Source: Heliobacteriaceae bacterium (lineage in GTDB: Bacteria; Cyanobacteriota; Vampirovibrionia; Gastranaerophilales; Gastranaerophilaceae). From it: a DNA stretch of 7,289 bases. The notes beneath the pieces were generated by a model. That model ran no database searches, was not told where the DNA came from, and saw nothing but the letters and a program-made list of their open reading frames with translations. The DNA lies in NCBI GenBank assembly GCA_031267015.1, contig JAIRZW010000125.1:1-7289 (forward strand), given 5' to 3'. Of this stretch, positions 1 to 5,889 are shown piece after piece (positions within the stretch are counted from its first letter, which is position 1; the number at the start of each line of letters is the position of its first letter). Position numbers and translations under genes: made by a program.

Positions 1-495
1 TTAAAACAGAATTTGACAATGCAGACAGCCGCGCTTGCGGGTAATGAAAAAGCCATGCAGACCGAGAAAACAGGCCAGATTATAAGCATGACCGGTTCCG
101 GCGTAAGCGCGATTGGCGCTGTTGTGGCATGTATTCCGACTCAGCAGGCAACCGGCGCAGCAATCTCTGCGGGCGGCGGCGTAATTTCCGTGGGCGGCAA
201 CGCGACTTCAATGAGCGGTGCCCAGTCACGCGGTGATATAAGCACGGCTTCCGCACACATGCAAAACGCTTCAGCCAATGTAACTGCTGCCGCACAGAAC
301 AGCCGCATTGCTTATAATGGTTTTAGTAAATCAGAAAAACAAAGCACAAGCCAAAATAAAACAACCTCATCTAATATTTCAAAATCCCAACAGCAGTCGC
401 AGCAGCTGGCGGGCGCTTACGGACAAGTACAAGGCCAATTACAGCAACAGAATCCGATAACGGGAAGTTACGGTAAACAGCCGCAAATGGCATAA
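1..495 (+). CDS. C-terminal part of an unrecognised Gly/Ala/Ser/Gln-rich protein (5' truncated by window)
   Basis: The frame is open from the first base and no convincing start with a ribosome binding site is seen, so the gene begins outside the window; the TTG at 13 and ATG at 19 are internal codons in this reading. About 164 codons remain. The visible part has a Gly/Ala/Ser-rich middle with a hydrophobic stretch (ISMTGSGVSAIGAVVACIP and then GAAISAGGGVISVGG), which could be a membrane-inserting or self-associating segment. It is followed by a Ser/Gln/Asn-rich tail (KSQQQSQQLAGAYGQVQGQL) that looks disordered. There is no catalytic motif. The composition recalls structural or secreted/translocator-type proteins, but I do not recognise a family. 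The stop at 493-495 runs directly into a bidirectional terminator shared with the convergent gene. Confidence 0.75.
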   Translation, partial: LKQNLTMQTAALAGNEKAMQTEKTGQIISMTGSGVSAIGAVVACIPTQQATGAAISAGGGVISVGGNATSMSGAQSRGDISTASAHMQNASANVTAAAQNSRIAYNGFSKSEKQSTSQNKTTSSNISKSQQQSQQLAGAYGQVQGQLQQQNPITGSYGKQPQMA

Positions 496-496
496 A

Positions 497-523
497 AAAA
501 AGACACCTCCCCGGTGTCTTTTT
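497..523. terminator. Bidirectional rho-independent terminator
   Basis: AAAAAGACACC (497-507), loop TCCCC, GGTGTCTTTTT (513-523) forms a perfect 11-bp hairpin with an A tract on one side and a T tract on the other. It lies between two convergent stop codons (495 and 526), so it can end both transcripts. Confidence 0.92.
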
Positions 524-525
524 GA

Positions 526-828
526 TTACTCCCCGTAAGCCTTAACCGTAAACTTTTTGACTCCGAGAATGTTCTTCGTGATGGTGTCGTAGAATGCAAG
601 TTCTTCGATATCACCGTTTCTCATGGCGTCTTTAATGCCGCATTCGCCTGTTGCGACAAGCCCCCACCAGCTTCTGCAGCTTGCACAGCCGGATTTTGCG
701 GGCGCTGCCTCACTTGAGCCGCCGCCCGGCTCTGTTGCGTGGTCGTAAATAAGCCCGTAAACACCCTCGGCGTTGGCACATAACCCTGTCGCAGCAATCA
801 TTGCTGCCAATACTAGAAATTTTTTCAT
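526..828 (-). CDS. TRL-like family secreted protein
   Basis: A 100-residue protein. It begins with a clear Sec signal peptide (MKKFLVLAAMIAATGLCANA, cleavage after about residue 20). The mature part has the pattern I associate with the TRL-like family: a GLIYDHATEP segment, a SGCASCRSWWGLVATGECGI core, then IKDAMRNGDIEELAFYDTITKNILG and a C-terminal YGE. In family members this small periplasmic or lipoprotein-like domain has no known biochemical role. The two close cysteines in GCASC plus one in GECG are noticeable and may form a disulfide. The start is supported by AAAGGA six bases upstream of the ATG. It is convergent with the gene to its left and divergent from pheT. The family call is from recognition, not a search. 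Confidence 0.8.
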   Translation of the reverse strand: MKKFLVLAAMIAATGLCANAEGVYGLIYDHATEPGGGSSEAAPAKSGCASCRSWWGLVATGECGIKDAMRNGDIEELAFYDTITKNILGVKKFTVKAYGE

Positions 829-913
829 GGTAAATCCTTTCTCTTTCTTACACTTACATGATTAAAAAATTATTTCCGGGTTTCAATTACCGACCCCGAC
901 TATTTTTACGAAA

Positions 914-949
914 CGTCATTGCGAGGAGGCAAAGCCGACGAAGCAATCT
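914..949 (+). repeat. Dispersed palindromic-type repeat, single arm (variant)
   Basis: CGTCATTGCGAGG begins the element and GAAGCAATCTC ends it. It is a diverged single-arm copy of the repeat found at 5530, 5890 and 6631 in the array. Here it carries extra bases (AGGCAAAGCCGAC) and no right arm. It lies just upstream of the pheT leader. Confidence 0.8.
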
Positions 950-960
950 CATTATTTTTA

Positions 961-969
961 TGCTAAAAT
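961..969 (+). promoter_or_regulatory. Possible extended -10 promoter for pheT
   Basis: TG-C-TAAAAT matches an extended -10 element (TGnTATAAT-like) 24 bp before the pheT start. No good -35 is seen; that position falls on the end of the dispersed repeat. This gives a short leader with no room for a T-box or attenuator. Confidence 0.35.
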
Positions 970-992
970 AATTTTGAAGAGAGGATTTTAAT

Positions 993-3473
993 ATGCAGGT
1001 ATCATTAAACTGGTTAAACGAATTTGTAGACTTATCGGACTTTGACGTGAAGCAGATAGCTCATGAGCTTACGATGAGCGGGCTTGAGGTCGAGGAAATC
1101 GAAGAAATCAGAGCAAAATTCACTAATATAAAAACGGTAAAGATTGAGAAAATCGACGCCCACCCGAATTCGGACAGACTTCACCTTGTGACGGTAAACA
1201 CCGGAGCTGGGACGAAAACGGTTGTCTGCGGGGCGCAAAACATTGCCAAAGGTCAGATTGTGCCTTACGCGTCCGTCGGAAGCCGGGTTTTGGACCGCAA
1301 GACAGGTGAAATGTTTGCGCTCACCCCTGCCGTAATCCGCGGGGTCGAATCACAGGGTATGCTTTGCTCTGCCGACGAATTGGGCGTTAGTGAGCGCGGT
1401 TACCAAGACGAAGACGGAATCCTAATCCTCAACCGCATTTTCAAAGACGTGGAAATCGGCGTTGATGTTGAAAAGCTTTTGGGCTTTGAAGAAGATTATA
1501 TTTTGCACGCAGCCCCGACCGCAAACCGCGGCGACCAAATGTCCGTAATCGGTGTAGCAAGAGAGCTCAGCGCAATCTTTAACCGACCATTAAAATCCAA
1601 CTTATCAACTCATCAACTTATCAACTTATCAACCGATTTCCGTGTAGAAATCCTAAATCCTGATGTTTGCACCTACTACTCTGCGGGCGTTTTGAAGAAC
1701 ATCAAAATCAAGCCGTCGCCGGACTGGATGCAAAAACGGCTTTTAGCGTCCGGGATTCGGGCGATTAATAACGTTGTTGATATAACGAATTACGTGCTCA
1801 TGGAGTACGGAACCCCGCTCCACGCGTTCGATTTGAACAAACTGGACGGCTATTTATGTGTGCGTCGTGCAAAAGAAGGCGAAAAGCTGGTTACGCTTGA
1901 CGAAGTCGAGCGCACTTTAACCACTGACAGCGTTTTAATCGCTGCAAAAGACAAAGGCGTGTGTTTAGCGGGCGTTTTCGGGGGCGCGAATTCAGAAGTC
2001 GACGCAAACACAACCGCTCTGGCTTTAGAAGCAGCGTATTTCAACCCTGCAAGCACCAGAAAATCCGCGCGCAGCGTGGGCTACCGTTCGGAAGCTTCCG
2101 CACGGTTCGAGCGCGGCGTGGATATTGAAATGGTTAAACCGGCATTGCTGCGTGCAATGCAGCTTTTGACCGAGCTTGCTGACGCAAAAGCCGAAGGCAT
2201 TGCCGAAGCCGGCTGCAACAAGGTCGAAACCCCCGAAATAACCCTTCGTTATTCGCAGGTAAAACGTATTCTCGGGGCTCAAGTCGCGCCAATGCGCTGT
2301 GACCAGATTCTTGAGAACCTCGGGTTTGAAAAGCTTGGCGGCAATGACAGTGCGGCAAAGTTCAAAATCCCGTCCTGGCGTGCTTATGACGTGTCGCGCG
2401 AAATCGACTTAATCGAAGAAGTCGCGCGGATTAACGGCTACGACAAGATTGCGCCAACCCTGCCGGGCAAAACCGTGACGCCAAACATTTCGCTTGAGGA
2501 GCGTATAATCAAAAAAATCCACGAAATTATGCTGTCAAGCGGGTTTGATGAGATTCAGACGAGTTCTCTAATCGGAAAACCTTTGCTGGACAAGTTCGGA
2601 ATTCCTTATGAAGCTGAAAAGGCGGTTGAGGTCTTGAATTCCGCAAGCGAAGAACACACCATGCTTCGTCAAACCCTTGCCGCAAGCGTTTTAAACTGCA
2701 TGAAATACAATTACGACAACGGCCAGAAGAATTTTTGGGCTTACGAAATCGGCAAAACCTACTATAAGGAGCGCGAAGCGACTGAGAAAGACACTGGCGT
2801 GCGCGAAAACACAGTGCTTGCGGGCGTTGTAACCGGCGAAATCGAAAATTCCAAATGGCAGGAAAAACTTCAAACCGACTTCTACACGGTCAAAGGCGTT
2901 TTTGAAAAACTGTTTGAAGAATTGGGCGTGGAAAAACGGATTAAGCTGATTCCGCTTGAGGACTCTGACCTGAAAGCATCTCACACAACGCTTCACCCGT
3001 ACAGAAGTGCGGTTGTGACGATTCTCGGCCAAAAGCCGCAAGCGTCCGGCTATTTCGGCCAGCTTCACCCGCTTGTGAAAGACAAATTAAAACTGAATCA
3101 GGATGCGTTTTTCTTCCAAATTGATTTAGACGCAATAATTTCTATCATCAAGGAGGCAACGCCGCGGTTCAGGAAGCTTGCGCAGTTCCCGGAAGTCCGC
3201 CGCGACTTGGCGTTTGTCATTGACGAAAAAGTGAGTTATGATGATATTCAGAAGGTAATCAAAGGCGCGGTTGCGCAAAATATCTTTAGAGGCAGCGAAG
3301 TTTTCGATGTTTACCACGGCGCGAACATTGAAAAAGGCTTCAAGAGCCTTGCATTCCGCATAAAGATGCAGGACGAGAGCGCGACTTTGACCGACGAAAT
3401 CATCGACGCGCAGATGAAATCAGTGCGCGATAAACTTCAAAAAGCTTACTCAGGCATTGCATTCAGGGAGTGA
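993..3473 (+). CDS. pheT: Phenylalanyl-tRNA synthetase beta subunit
   Basis: This is the beta chain of the alpha2-beta2 enzyme that charges tRNA-Phe in the cytoplasm. The 826 residues carry the full family order. The N-terminal part is MQVSLNWLNEFVDL with the tRNA-binding OB fold at about 40-150 (HPNSDRLHLVTVN, VVCGAQNI). The B3/B4 editing region is at about 215-400 (GIRAINNVVDITNYVLMEYG). The B5 domain is at about 415-485 (FKIPSWRAYDVSREIDLIEE). The catalytic-like core is at about 490-700. The anticodon-binding FDX-ACB domain is at about 733-826 (FPEVRRDLAFVIDEKVSYDDI). Length is slightly above the usual 790-810. The ATG has GAGAGGA seven bases upstream. pheS is not the upstream neighbour, unlike in enterobacteria. 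A short Asn/Leu/Ser/Thr stretch around residues 203-213 is encoded by a tandem 8-bp repeat. The next gene starts 4 nt after the stop, so co-transcription is likely. Confidence 0.98.
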   Translation: MQVSLNWLNEFVDLSDFDVKQIAHELTMSGLEVEEIEEIRAKFTNIKTVKIEKIDAHPNSDRLHLVTVNTGAGTKTVVCGAQNIAKGQIVPYASVGSRVLDRKTGEMFALTPAVIRGVESQGMLCSADELGVSERGYQDEDGILILNRIFKDVEIGVDVEKLLGFEEDYILHAAPTANRGDQMSVIGVARELSAIFNRPLKSNLSTHQLINLSTDFRVEILNPDVCTYYSAGVLKNIKIKPSPDWMQKRLLASGIRAINNVVDITNYVLMEYGTPLHAFDLNKLDGYLCVRRAKEGEKLVTLDEVERTLTTDSVLIAAKDKGVCLAGVFGGANSEVDANTTALALEAAYFNPASTRKSARSVGYRSEASARFERGVDIEMVKPALLRAMQLLTELADAKAEGIAEAGCNKVETPEITLRYSQVKRILGAQVAPMRCDQILENLGFEKLGGNDSAAKFKIPSWRAYDVSREIDLIEEVARINGYDKIAPTLPGKTVTPNISLEERIIKKIHEIMLSSGFDEIQTSSLIGKPLLDKFGIPYEAEKAVEVLNSASEEHTMLRQTLAASVLNCMKYNYDNGQKNFWAYEIGKTYYKEREATEKDTGVRENTVLAGVVTGEIENSKWQEKLQTDFYTVKGVFEKLFEELGVEKRIKLIPLEDSDLKASHTTLHPYRSAVVTILGQKPQASGYFGQLHPLVKDKLKLNQDAFFFQIDLDAIISIIKEATPRFRKLAQFPEVRRDLAFVIDEKVSYDDIQKVIKGAVAQNIFRGSEVFDVYHGANIEKGFKSLAFRIKMQDESATLTDEIIDAQMKSVRDKLQKAYSGIAFRE
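1601..1632 (+). repeat. Four tandem 8-bp repeats inside pheT
   Basis: CTTATCAA, CTCATCAA, CTTATCAA, CTTATCAA lie head to tail. They encode a low-complexity segment (LSTHQLINLST) between the tRNA-binding and B3/B4 regions. The unit is not a multiple of three, so gain or loss of one copy would frameshift an essential gene. Confidence 0.9.
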
Positions 3474-3477
3474 AAAC

Positions 3478-4119
3478 ATGAAAAGAATATTATTAATATT
3501 ATCAATACTTCTGCTCGGGCATCAGGCGTTTGCGCTGGATGTGATTCCAACGCGGGTGAGCGTAAGGTTTATGGGTACTTTGGGGGTTTATCAGGCAGCT
3601 GACGGTGTGGTTTTGCGCCAAGGCCCGGGCGAAAAATACCCTGTAATCCACAGTATTCAATGGAAAGGCAATGACATTTTTCCCGAACCCATGAGCGCTG
3701 AGGAATTATTTGTGGTCTATATTCCGTCCAAAGGCTTTGCGCTTTTTGCGGTTACGGACGAAACCGAGGATTGGGTTGAGGTGATTTACAACAACAAAAC
3801 CGGCGCAAAAGGCTGGATTCATAAGGACGACCCGTATAAATTCATGAGCTGGGTTTATTTTTTCAACGCATACGGCAAGAAATACGGGCTGAATATGTTG
3901 AATGGCGTGCCTGAAAAGGTTTTGGAGATTCACAGTGCTCCAGAGGACGCGTCGCAAGTGATAGGGCGCATTAATCACCCGCAAAAAATCAATTTGAACG
4001 TAATCCGCGGCAACTGGGCGCTGGTAAACGTCTATGACATGGACAGAATCCCTAAAACCGGTTTCGTCCGCTGGCGCGGCGAGGACGGCACGAAATACTT
4101 TTTTCCTGCTGTAAAATAG
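3478..4119 (+). CDS. Secreted protein with bacterial SH3-like domains
   Basis: I place the start at ATG 3478, four bases after the pheT stop. AGGGAGTG just upstream serves as ribosome binding site and overlaps the pheT stop, which suggests translational coupling. A longer reading from ATG 3457 would add seven residues before the signal peptide and is less likely. The 213-residue product starts with a Sec signal peptide (MKRILLILSILLLGHQAFA). An SH3b-like domain at about 33-125 has the usual pattern of VVLRQGPGEKYPVIHSI, a DWVEVIY strand and a GAKGWIHKDD turn. A second, weaker SH3-like region at about 150-213 has EIHSAPEDASQVIGRI, NWALVNV and KTGFVRWR. Such domains typically bind cell-wall peptides or act as extracytoplasmic interaction modules; no catalytic domain is attached. 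No terminator is visible before the reverse transcriptase gene 31 nt downstream. Confidence 0.85.
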   Translation: MKRILLILSILLLGHQAFALDVIPTRVSVRFMGTLGVYQAADGVVLRQGPGEKYPVIHSIQWKGNDIFPEPMSAEELFVVYIPSKGFALFAVTDETEDWVEVIYNNKTGAKGWIHKDDPYKFMSWVYFFNAYGKKYGLNMLNGVPEKVLEIHSAPEDASQVIGRINHPQKINLNVIRGNWALVNVYDMDRIPKTGFVRWRGEDGTKYFFPAVK

Positions 4120-4150
4120 AATTGACGAACCCAAACCAGCGGTAATAAAG

Positions 4151-5266
4151 ATGTTAGATTTAGAAGAATTAGTAAAGGCATATAAAGACTGCAGAAGCAA
4201 TAAGCGTAATACCATAAACGCACTGGCGTTTGAGTTCGATTTGGAAGATAAAATTTTGCGGTTGTATAACGAGTTAAAATCCGGAACTTATAAAATAGGG
4301 AGCAGCGTATGTTTTATTGTACTTTTTCCGAAAGTACGCGAAGTATGGGCAGCGGATTTTAATGACAGAGTGGTACACCATCTTGTATACAACCGGATTA
4401 AGGATAGGTTTTATAACAGGTTTATCCCGACGACTTACAGCTGTATACCAAAACGGGGGACATTGAAAGCGGGCCTGTGCGTTGAAAAGATGGCTCGCAG
4501 CGTTACCCGGAATTACACAAGGCCGGCATATTATCTAAAAGCGGACTTGCAGAATTTTTTTGTAAGTATAGATAAAGCGGTTTTAATGAAAGAGCTTGAG
4601 CGATATGTTCATGAGGAGTGGATTTTAAAGCTGTTGCGTCAGATAGTATGGAATGACCCGCGTGAAAGCGTATACATAAAATCACCGTCATGGAAGTTCA
4701 AAAAGCTTGCGTCACACAAGAGCCTGTGGAATAGCGATAACTCAAAAGGTCTGCCAATCGGGAACTTAACGAGCCAGTTTTTCAGCAACGTTTATTTGAA
4801 TATTCTAGACCAGTATGTGAAGCACCATTTGAAATGCAAATATTATTGCAGGTATGTGGATGATTTTATTATAATGAGTGACGACCCTCACCAATTAAAC
4901 GAATGGCACAAGGATTTGGCAAAATTTTTGCAGGAACGTCTTGCGCTGACGCTTCATCCGAATAAAAAATCAATAAACAAAATTGAGCGCGGGATAGATT
5001 TTGTAGGGTTTGTAGTAAAGCCTTATCGCATGGTTCTGCGCCAGAAGACTTTGAAGCGGCTGTTTAAGCGGATACGTGAGTTCAAAGAGTCGCCGGTATG
5101 GTTTTACCCAAAGGAAATGCTGGCATTTCGGAATTCGGTAAACAGTTATTTAGGTATGCTGCGCGGGATTAGCGGATACAACATGCGCAGGAAGATATGT
5201 TTGGAATGTATTAATTTATTTATTGGCTGTGATGAGGAGTTTACTAAGTTGATTTACAGGGGTTGA
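4151..5266 (+). CDS. DGR-like reverse transcriptase, stand-alone
   Basis: An RNA-directed DNA polymerase of 371 residues. The N-terminal part (LVKAYKDCRSNKR to YNELKSGTYKIG, residues 7-50) matches the lead-in of DGR RTs such as Bordetella Brt. RT1 is FPKVREVWAADFNDRVVHHL (59-78) and RT2 is FIPTTYSCIPKRGTLKAG (91-108). Motif A is YYLKADLQNFFVSID (127-141) with D132. Motif B is KGLPIGNLTSQFFSNVYL (199-216), with IGxxxSQ in place of the QGxxxSP of group II intron and retron RTs. Motif C is YCRYVDDFII (232-241) with D237 and D238. Motif D/E ends in GIDFVGFVV (281-289). There is no HNH nuclease and no maturase X domain, so this is not a group II intron. No Avd gene, template repeat or variable repeat is recognisable. 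The ATG has only a weak ribosome binding site, but the N-terminal alignment supports this start. The stop codon lies within the -35 box of the first array promoter. Confidence 0.93.
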   Translation: MLDLEELVKAYKDCRSNKRNTINALAFEFDLEDKILRLYNELKSGTYKIGSSVCFIVLFPKVREVWAADFNDRVVHHLVYNRIKDRFYNRFIPTTYSCIPKRGTLKAGLCVEKMARSVTRNYTRPAYYLKADLQNFFVSIDKAVLMKELERYVHEEWILKLLRQIVWNDPRESVYIKSPSWKFKKLASHKSLWNSDNSKGLPIGNLTSQFFSNVYLNILDQYVKHHLKCKYYCRYVDDFIIMSDDPHQLNEWHKDLAKFLQERLALTLHPNKKSINKIERGIDFVGFVVKPYRMVLRQKTLKRLFKRIREFKESPVWFYPKEMLAFRNSVNSYLGMLRGISGYNMRRKICLECINLFIGCDEEFTKLIYRG

Positions 5267-5290
5267 AATTTAAAAAAAGTCGGTTATAAT
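5263..5290 (+). promoter_or_regulatory. Array promoter, unit 1
   Basis: TTGAAA (5263-5268), 16-bp spacer, TATAAT (5285-5290). The same boxes and spacer occur in all four units. The -35 overlaps the RT stop codon. Start of transcription is expected near 5298 (GGAGC). Confidence 0.8.
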
Positions 5291-5336
5291 AAAAAAAGGA
5301 GCGAGGTAAGCGCTAACTTACCTCATAAAACGCCCC
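5291..5336 (-). terminator. Minus-strand terminator, unit 1
   Basis: Read on the minus strand, GGGGC...GCTCC encloses an 8-bp stem (GAGGTAAG/CTTACCTC) and is followed by seven T (complement of A 5291-5297). The same hairpin is the 5' stem of the plus-strand RNA. Confidence 0.7.
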
Positions 5337-5388
5337 TAACGTGGTTTAAGTGCTAGTATTATCAGTAAAATGAGTACTAGCGCTTTTT
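5298..5388 (+). ncRNA. Unit 1 structured antisense RNA (candidate type I antitoxin)
   Basis: Predicted to run from GGAGC (5298) to the T run ending at 5388, about 90 nt. Hairpin 1 is an outer GGAGC/GCCCC helix with one mismatch enclosing GAGGTAAG-CGCTAA-CTTACCTC (5303-5324). Hairpin 2 is AGTGCTAGTA (5349-5358)/TACTAGCGCT (5375-5384) followed by five T, a rho-independent terminator. The RNA is complementary to the 3' part and 3' untranslated region of the broken peptide gene on the other strand, so unit 1 appears to keep the RNA while losing a functional target gene. Being immediately downstream of the RT, it would also form the 3' end of the RT mRNA. Confidence 0.65.
5349..5388 (+). terminator. 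Plus-strand terminator, unit 1 RNA
   Basis: A 10-bp stem AGTGCTAGTA/TACTAGCGCT with one G-T pair, then TTTTT. It probably also ends RT read-through transcripts. Confidence 0.8.
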
Positions 5389-5482
5389 GCCTTCTTTTGC
5401 CGAAATCTTTGATTTCGTGCAAAATGGCCTCACGACAAAAAGGCTATTTACACGATTATGCAAAATAATCAAATAGTGAGCT
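5389..5482. repeat. 94-bp double-hairpin insertion in unit 1
   Basis: Absent from the equivalent site in units 2 and 3. It contains hairpin TTTTGC-C-GAAATC-TTT-GATTTC-GT-GCAAAA (5395-5424). A second hairpin nests CTATTT/AAATAG (5444-5449/5471-5476) around GATTAT-GCAAA-ATAATC, enclosed by CTCAC (5429-5433)/GTGAG (5476-5480), whose last arm overlaps AAATAG by one base. It has no ORF and looks like a small non-autonomous palindromic element. Confidence 0.65.
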
Positions 5483-5529
5483 AGTAATACTGAATTCCAT
5501 GCTACCTAAATCCTACAAAAATAGGAAAG

Positions 5530-5604
5530 CGTCATTGCGAGGCGTAAGCCGAAGCAATCCAGAAATCAGCAGTAGTAAAAATACTGGTTTTACTCGCAAT
5601 GAGG
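5530..5604. repeat. Dispersed palindromic repeat, unit 1 boundary (degenerate right arm)
   Basis: The left arm starts CGTCATTGCGAGGCG and ends GAAGCAATCCAG (5530-5562). The right arm keeps only CTCGCAATGAG (5593-5603). It is preceded by a short TCCTA/TAGGA inverted repeat at 5511-5525. Confidence 0.85.
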
Positions 5605-5611
5605 CGGGGGG

Positions 5612-5639
5612 TTGAAATTTAAAAAAAGTCGGTTATAAT
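5612..5639 (+). promoter_or_regulatory. Array promoter, unit 2
   Basis: TTGAAA (5612-5617), 16-bp spacer, TATAAT (5634-5639), identical to unit 1 and preceded by six G. Confidence 0.8.
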
Positions 5640-5684
5640 AAAAAAAGGAGCAGAGGATGCGTTAACATCCTCCTTGAACGCCCC
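5640..5684 (-). terminator. Minus-strand terminator, unit 2
   Basis: GGGGC...GCTCC encloses GAGGATG/CATCCTC, then seven T on the minus strand (complement of A 5640-5646). It directly follows the peptide stop at 5684. Confidence 0.72.
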
Positions 5685-5739
5685 TACTTTAACAGTGAAA
5701 GCGCTATGATTATCATTAAGATAAGCCATAGTGCTTTTT
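5647..5739 (+). ncRNA. Unit 2 structured antisense RNA (candidate type I antitoxin)
   Basis: Expected from GGAGC (5647) to the T run ending at 5739, about 93 nt. Hairpin 1 is GAGGATG-CGTTAA-CATCCTC (5653-5672) inside the conserved GGAGC/GCCCC flanks. Hairpin 2 is AGCGCTATG (5700-5708)/CATAGTGCT (5727-5735), capped by a TTATC/GATAA inner stem and followed by five T. Compared with units 1 and 3, the hairpin 1 stem has changed on both sides so that pairing is kept. The RNA covers the 3' two-thirds of the peptide ORF on the other strand and its 3' untranslated region. Confidence 0.68.
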
Positions 5740-5758
5740 CAGTAATACTGAAATTCAC
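5684..5758 (-). CDS. 24-residue hydrophobic peptide, candidate type I toxin (unit 2)
   Basis: The ORF starts with GTG at 5758 and ends TAG at 5684. The peptide begins MNFSITEKALWLIL, continues as an unbroken hydrophobic helix (ILMIIIAL) and ends SLLK, so it is a single membrane-spanning segment with a short polar N-terminus. AAGGGAGGTGAT lies upstream, with the GGAGG core eight bases from the start; this near-perfect Shine-Dalgarno sequence makes translation credible despite the length. Unit 3 encodes a homologue sharing the FSITEKAL start. The second half of the ORF is complementary to the plus-strand RNA, and its own terminator hairpin follows at once. Size, hydrophobicity and convergent antisense RNA match membrane-acting type I toxins; toxicity itself is inferred. 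Confidence 0.68.
   Translation of the reverse strand: MNFSITEKALWLILMIIIALSLLK
5700..5739 (+). terminator. Plus-strand terminator, unit 2 RNA
   Basis: AGCGCTATG/CATAGTGCT stem (one G-T pair) with inner TTATC/GATAA pairs, then TTTTT. It lies within the peptide coding sequence of the opposite strand. Confidence 0.8.
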
Positions 5759-5821
5759 TTTTATCACCTCCCTTCTTGGCTTTTCATCCTGCAGAAATGT
5801 TGTTCCAAGCGAGAGTAGATT

Positions 5822-5836
5822 GCAGAGGCGTGCTCC
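5822..5836 (-). promoter_or_regulatory. Conserved 5' leader block of the unit 2 peptide mRNA
   Basis: Minus-strand GGAGCACGCCTCTGC is identical in units 2 and 3, although the rest of the leader differs. Its CGCCTC can pair with GAGGTG of the Shine-Dalgarno sequence about 60 nt downstream, a possible translation-blocking interaction. Confidence 0.45.
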
Positions 5837-5839
5837 GAA

Positions 5840-5851
5840 ATTATAATACCA
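5840..5851 (-). promoter_or_regulatory. Putative peptide-gene promoter, unit 2
   Basis: Minus-strand TGGTATTATAAT contains both an extended -10 (TGG TATTAT) and TATAAT. The block, with AT-rich flank, is conserved in units 2, 3 and 4 and missing from unit 1. No good -35 is visible. Confidence 0.5.
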
Positions 5852-5889
5852 AATAAAATTACGAATTAAATCCTACAAAAATCGGAAAG

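Larger units (their letters stand above)
5336..5500 (-). pseudogene. Broken unit 1 hydrophobic peptide gene
   Basis: Aligning with units 2 and 3, the original ORF started at ATG 5500 (MEFSIT) and ended at TAG 5336. Its C-terminal half KALVLILLIILALKPR is intact at 5339-5386. A 94-bp insertion at 5389-5482 separates the two parts and brings an in-frame TAA at 5456, so reading from ATG 5500 gives only 14 residues. The ribosome binding site and minus-strand promoter block present in units 2-3 are also deleted. An alternative TTG at 5422 with GTGAGG upstream could give a 28-residue product retaining the hydrophobic core, but there is no promoter evidence for it. Most likely inactive. Confidence 0.7.

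Noticed and set aside
80..295. Minus-strand Arg-rich ORF opposite the first gene
   Set aside because: Its composition is the complement of the Gly/Ala-rich coding strand; there is no supporting start site.
4120..4150. Promoter for the RT (TTGACG at about 4122)
   Set aside because: The only -10-like hexamer (TAATAA) is 15 bp away and would overlap the start codon region; read-through from pheT and the SH3 gene is simpler.
3706..4223. Minus-strand ORFs opposite the SH3 gene
   Set aside because: They lack ribosome binding sites and recognisable motifs, while the plus-strand gene has a signal peptide and domain pattern.
4120..5266. Group II intron or retron
   Set aside because: The RT lacks maturase and endonuclease domains and has IGxxxSQ instead of the QGxxxSP motif. 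There is no domain V-like hairpin and no room for an msr-msd RNA in the 31 nt upstream.
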